Source: Vibrio pectenicida
GTDB taxonomy: Bacteria > Pseudomonadota > Gammaproteobacteria > Enterobacterales > Vibrionaceae
DNA: 64,000 nucleotides
Direction of reading: 5' to 3'
NCBI GenBank assembly: GCA_024347015.1
Contig: AP024889.1
Location: 124,001 to 188,000 of the forward strand
In this document: positions 62,483 to 64,000 of the stretch, in pieces
How the letters are laid out: every line of letters starts with the position of its first letter
Position numbering within the stretch: the stretch's first letter is position 1
Position numbers and translations under genes: made by a program
The notes under the pieces: generated by a model
What the model saw: the letters and a program-made list of their open reading frames with translations, nothing else
The model's database searches: none
Told to the model about the DNA's origin: nothing

Positions 62483-63829
62483 ATGAAATTTTTATCTCAT
62501 GCAGGCCCTTGGTCTGACAAATATCTTCAACACATTGTAAAAGAAATTTCCAATGATAACGAAAATATGATTTTAAGTGCACATAAATCCGTTGATAGAT
62601 CTGGACTTTGGTCTATTTACTATAAACAACTAGATGCTCTTAAAAATAATCATTTCCCCTCATCTCCCATAGATGAAGATATTATAGTTAGGTGTAGATT
62701 ACTACGTAGTATCAATAAAAATGACGCTCTTCTACACTTGAATGCTATGAAGAATGCCATTATAGATGTTTTTGATAGATATGATCCTGATATAGTTTTA
62801 TCCGAAACAATTGATTCATATATAATGGATCTTCTCTACTTCGAATGTAAATCTAGAGGAGTTCCTTTCGTAGGTCTGGTGACTGTTTTTGTAAACGGCT
62901 ATTTTAGAATCTCTGCTAGAGGTGAATATAACTTTATAAGAGATGTTCCTGATGAAGAAGTAGAAAAAGTATTGAAATTACTTGAAGATAAAGCATATTT
63001 ACCAGGATTTGTAAAAAAGGATAAAGTTGGTACTAAAAAGAAAATTATAACTAAATGGATAAGAAATCTTATAAAAATTCCATATTTTTCTTTAAAAAGA
63101 ATAACGTCTGGAGATTATTTTAACTATCATTATTGGCAATCAGTAATTATATCCAAGGAATGGGCACATCTATTTCCCCTTTTTGAAATTGGAAATATTG
63201 AATGGAAAGATGAAATTAAGCGGGTAGATAGTAAAATAATATATATACCTCTTCAGATGATCCCTGAAGCGACAGTTGATTATTGGTGTGAGTCATCCGA
63301 AGTTATCAACTATGATGAAGTATTAATAGATTTTATTGATTCACATAAGGACCTTCATTTCCTTATTAAAGAACATCCTAATGTAATTGGTTATCGTAAT
63401 CCAAAATTGTATAACATTTTAGGGTCTAAAATAAATGTAACAATTTGTCCAACTCAGACGCCTTCTAATCTGCTAATTGATTATTATGATGCTACGATGG
63501 TTTGGACTGGAAGTGTAGGGTTTGAGGTTGCTTTAAGAAGTAAACCGGTGTTGAGTCTCTCTCCAATATATTACTTTCCAGATGAACGATTTTACAAGAA
63601 AATTTCTATAAATTCCCATTCTCAAGAAATTGCTAATTATATTGATGGCTATTCTGAATTATCTAATAGCGATAAACATGAGTTAGTTCGTCATCTGCTG
63701 AGTGGTCTTGATAGTGGACAACTTAGAGTCGATGGCACTTGGGATGAGAAGAATTATGATGATCTTGAAAATATGAAAACCTTATCTGCTTCTCTTGCAA
63801 AATATATTAAAAATGAAATGGATAAATGA
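62483..63829 (+). CDS. Capsule-type polysaccharide biosynthesis/transferase protein
   Basis: The 448-residue product shows no signal peptide. It has GVPFVGLVTVFVNGYFRISA near 128-148, then YIPLQMIPEATVDYWC near 255, and HFLIKEHPNVIGYRNPK near 290-305, with TMVWTGSVGFEVALRSKPVL near 340-360. The last two sets resemble Kdo-transferase/KpsS-like capsule enzymes. It overlaps the following flippase-like gene by four bases and is AT-rich. It may make or extend a surface polysaccharide. Family placement is by motif only. Confidence 0.68.
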   Translation: MKFLSHAGPWSDKYLQHIVKEISNDNENMILSAHKSVDRSGLWSIYYKQLDALKNNHFPSSPIDEDIIVRCRLLRSINKNDALLHLNAMKNAIIDVFDRYDPDIVLSETIDSYIMDLLYFECKSRGVPFVGLVTVFVNGYFRISARGEYNFIRDVPDEEVEKVLKLLEDKAYLPGFVKKDKVGTKKKIITKWIRNLIKIPYFSLKRITSGDYFNYHYWQSVIISKEWAHLFPLFEIGNIEWKDEIKRVDSKIIYIPLQMIPEATVDYWCESSEVINYDEVLIDFIDSHKDLHFLIKEHPNVIGYRNPKLYNILGSKINVTICPTQTPSNLLIDYYDATMVWTGSVGFEVALRSKPVLSLSPIYYFPDERFYKKISINSHSQEIANYIDGYSELSNSDKHELVRHLLSGLDSGQLRVDGTWDEKNYDDLENMKTLSASLAKYIKNEMDK

Positions 63830-64000
63830 TGAGCTTGAATCATATCTGTTATCTATTTTTTTCTATAGGAGGCGCTTGCTTATCTTTTTTTAAGCTTGGC
63901 TATTTAGCAAGTTTATTGGAACCCATTGAGTTTGGGAAATACTCACTCGTTATTATTTCCTATATTTATATAGGTTATATAGGAAGTATGGGTTCCAATG
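63826..64000 (+). CDS. Start of a polysaccharide flippase-like membrane protein, cut by window edge
   Basis: The first 58 or so residues read MMSLNHICYLFFSIGGACLS, followed by two hydrophobic stretches and an LLEPIEFGKYSLVIIS loop. The pattern fits a Wzx/PST-family multispan exporter at the end of a glycan cluster. It overlaps the gene before it by four bases. The start could be either of two adjacent ATG codons. The C-terminal rest is outside the window, so only a general call is possible. Confidence 0.6.
   Translation, partial: MMSLNHICYLFFSIGGACLSFFKLGYLASLLEPIEFGKYSLVIISYIYIGYIGSMGSN

Overview
The window reads as chromosomal DNA of a gammaproteobacterium of the Vibrionaceae, most likely a Vibrio. 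The housekeeping blocks are spoT-rpoZ-gmk, yicC/rph-pyrE, two tandem lipid A acyltransferases followed by slmA-coaBC, then radC, rpmB-rpmG, a small membrane protein, mutM and coaD, and a lipopolysaccharide (LPS) core region. The protein sequences are typical of vibrios, and the order from pyrE to coaD resembles the one I know from Vibrio cholerae. The species cannot be named from sequence alone.

Layout. (1) 1-2465, minus strand: end-truncated spoT, rpoZ and gmk. (2) 2466-3443: an AT-rich boundary with one small minus-strand gene and several perfect inverted repeats. (3) 3444-26630, plus strand: a complete type VI secretion system (T6SS) with all 13 core genes. The order is vgrG, an unknown, PAAR, then tssA, hcp, tssB, tssC, a second tssC-like gene, tssE, F, G, H, then a solute-binding protein, an FHA protein, tssJ, K, L, M and a very small Ser/Thr kinase. 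(4) 26631-30773: two homologous genes of unknown function, one without and one with a signal peptide. They lie between the T6SS and yicC and are the best candidate for something undescribed. (5) 30774-41009: housekeeping genes. (6) 41120-54796: LPS inner and outer core genes, including Kdo transferase, Kdo kinase, heptosyltransferases, several glycosyltransferases, the O-antigen ligase and the heptose epimerase. (7) 54972 to the end: a surface-glycan locus for a nonulosonic acid of the legionaminic type, with a glycosyltransferase, a capsule-type transferase and the start of a flippase.

How the parts fit. The T6SS genes encode baseplate (TssE, F, G, K, A), sheath and tube (TssB, C, Hcp), spike (VgrG, PAAR), ATPase (ClpV) and membrane complex (TssJ, L, M). 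A kinase and an FHA protein are present, but no cognate phosphatase is visible. The cluster contains no recognisable toxin, so the neighbouring homologous pair and the small reading frame after PAAR deserve attention as cargo, immunity or remnants. The LPS genes build Kdo-heptose core and join O-antigen to it. The last 9 kb appears to make a CMP-activated legionaminic-like sugar, possibly by a GDP-linked route, with an unexpected 3-hydroxyacyl-CoA dehydrogenase inside the operon.

Limits: functions come from reading protein motifs by eye. No database search, alignment or folding was run. I saw no tRNA, rRNA, CRISPR array or insertion sequence.
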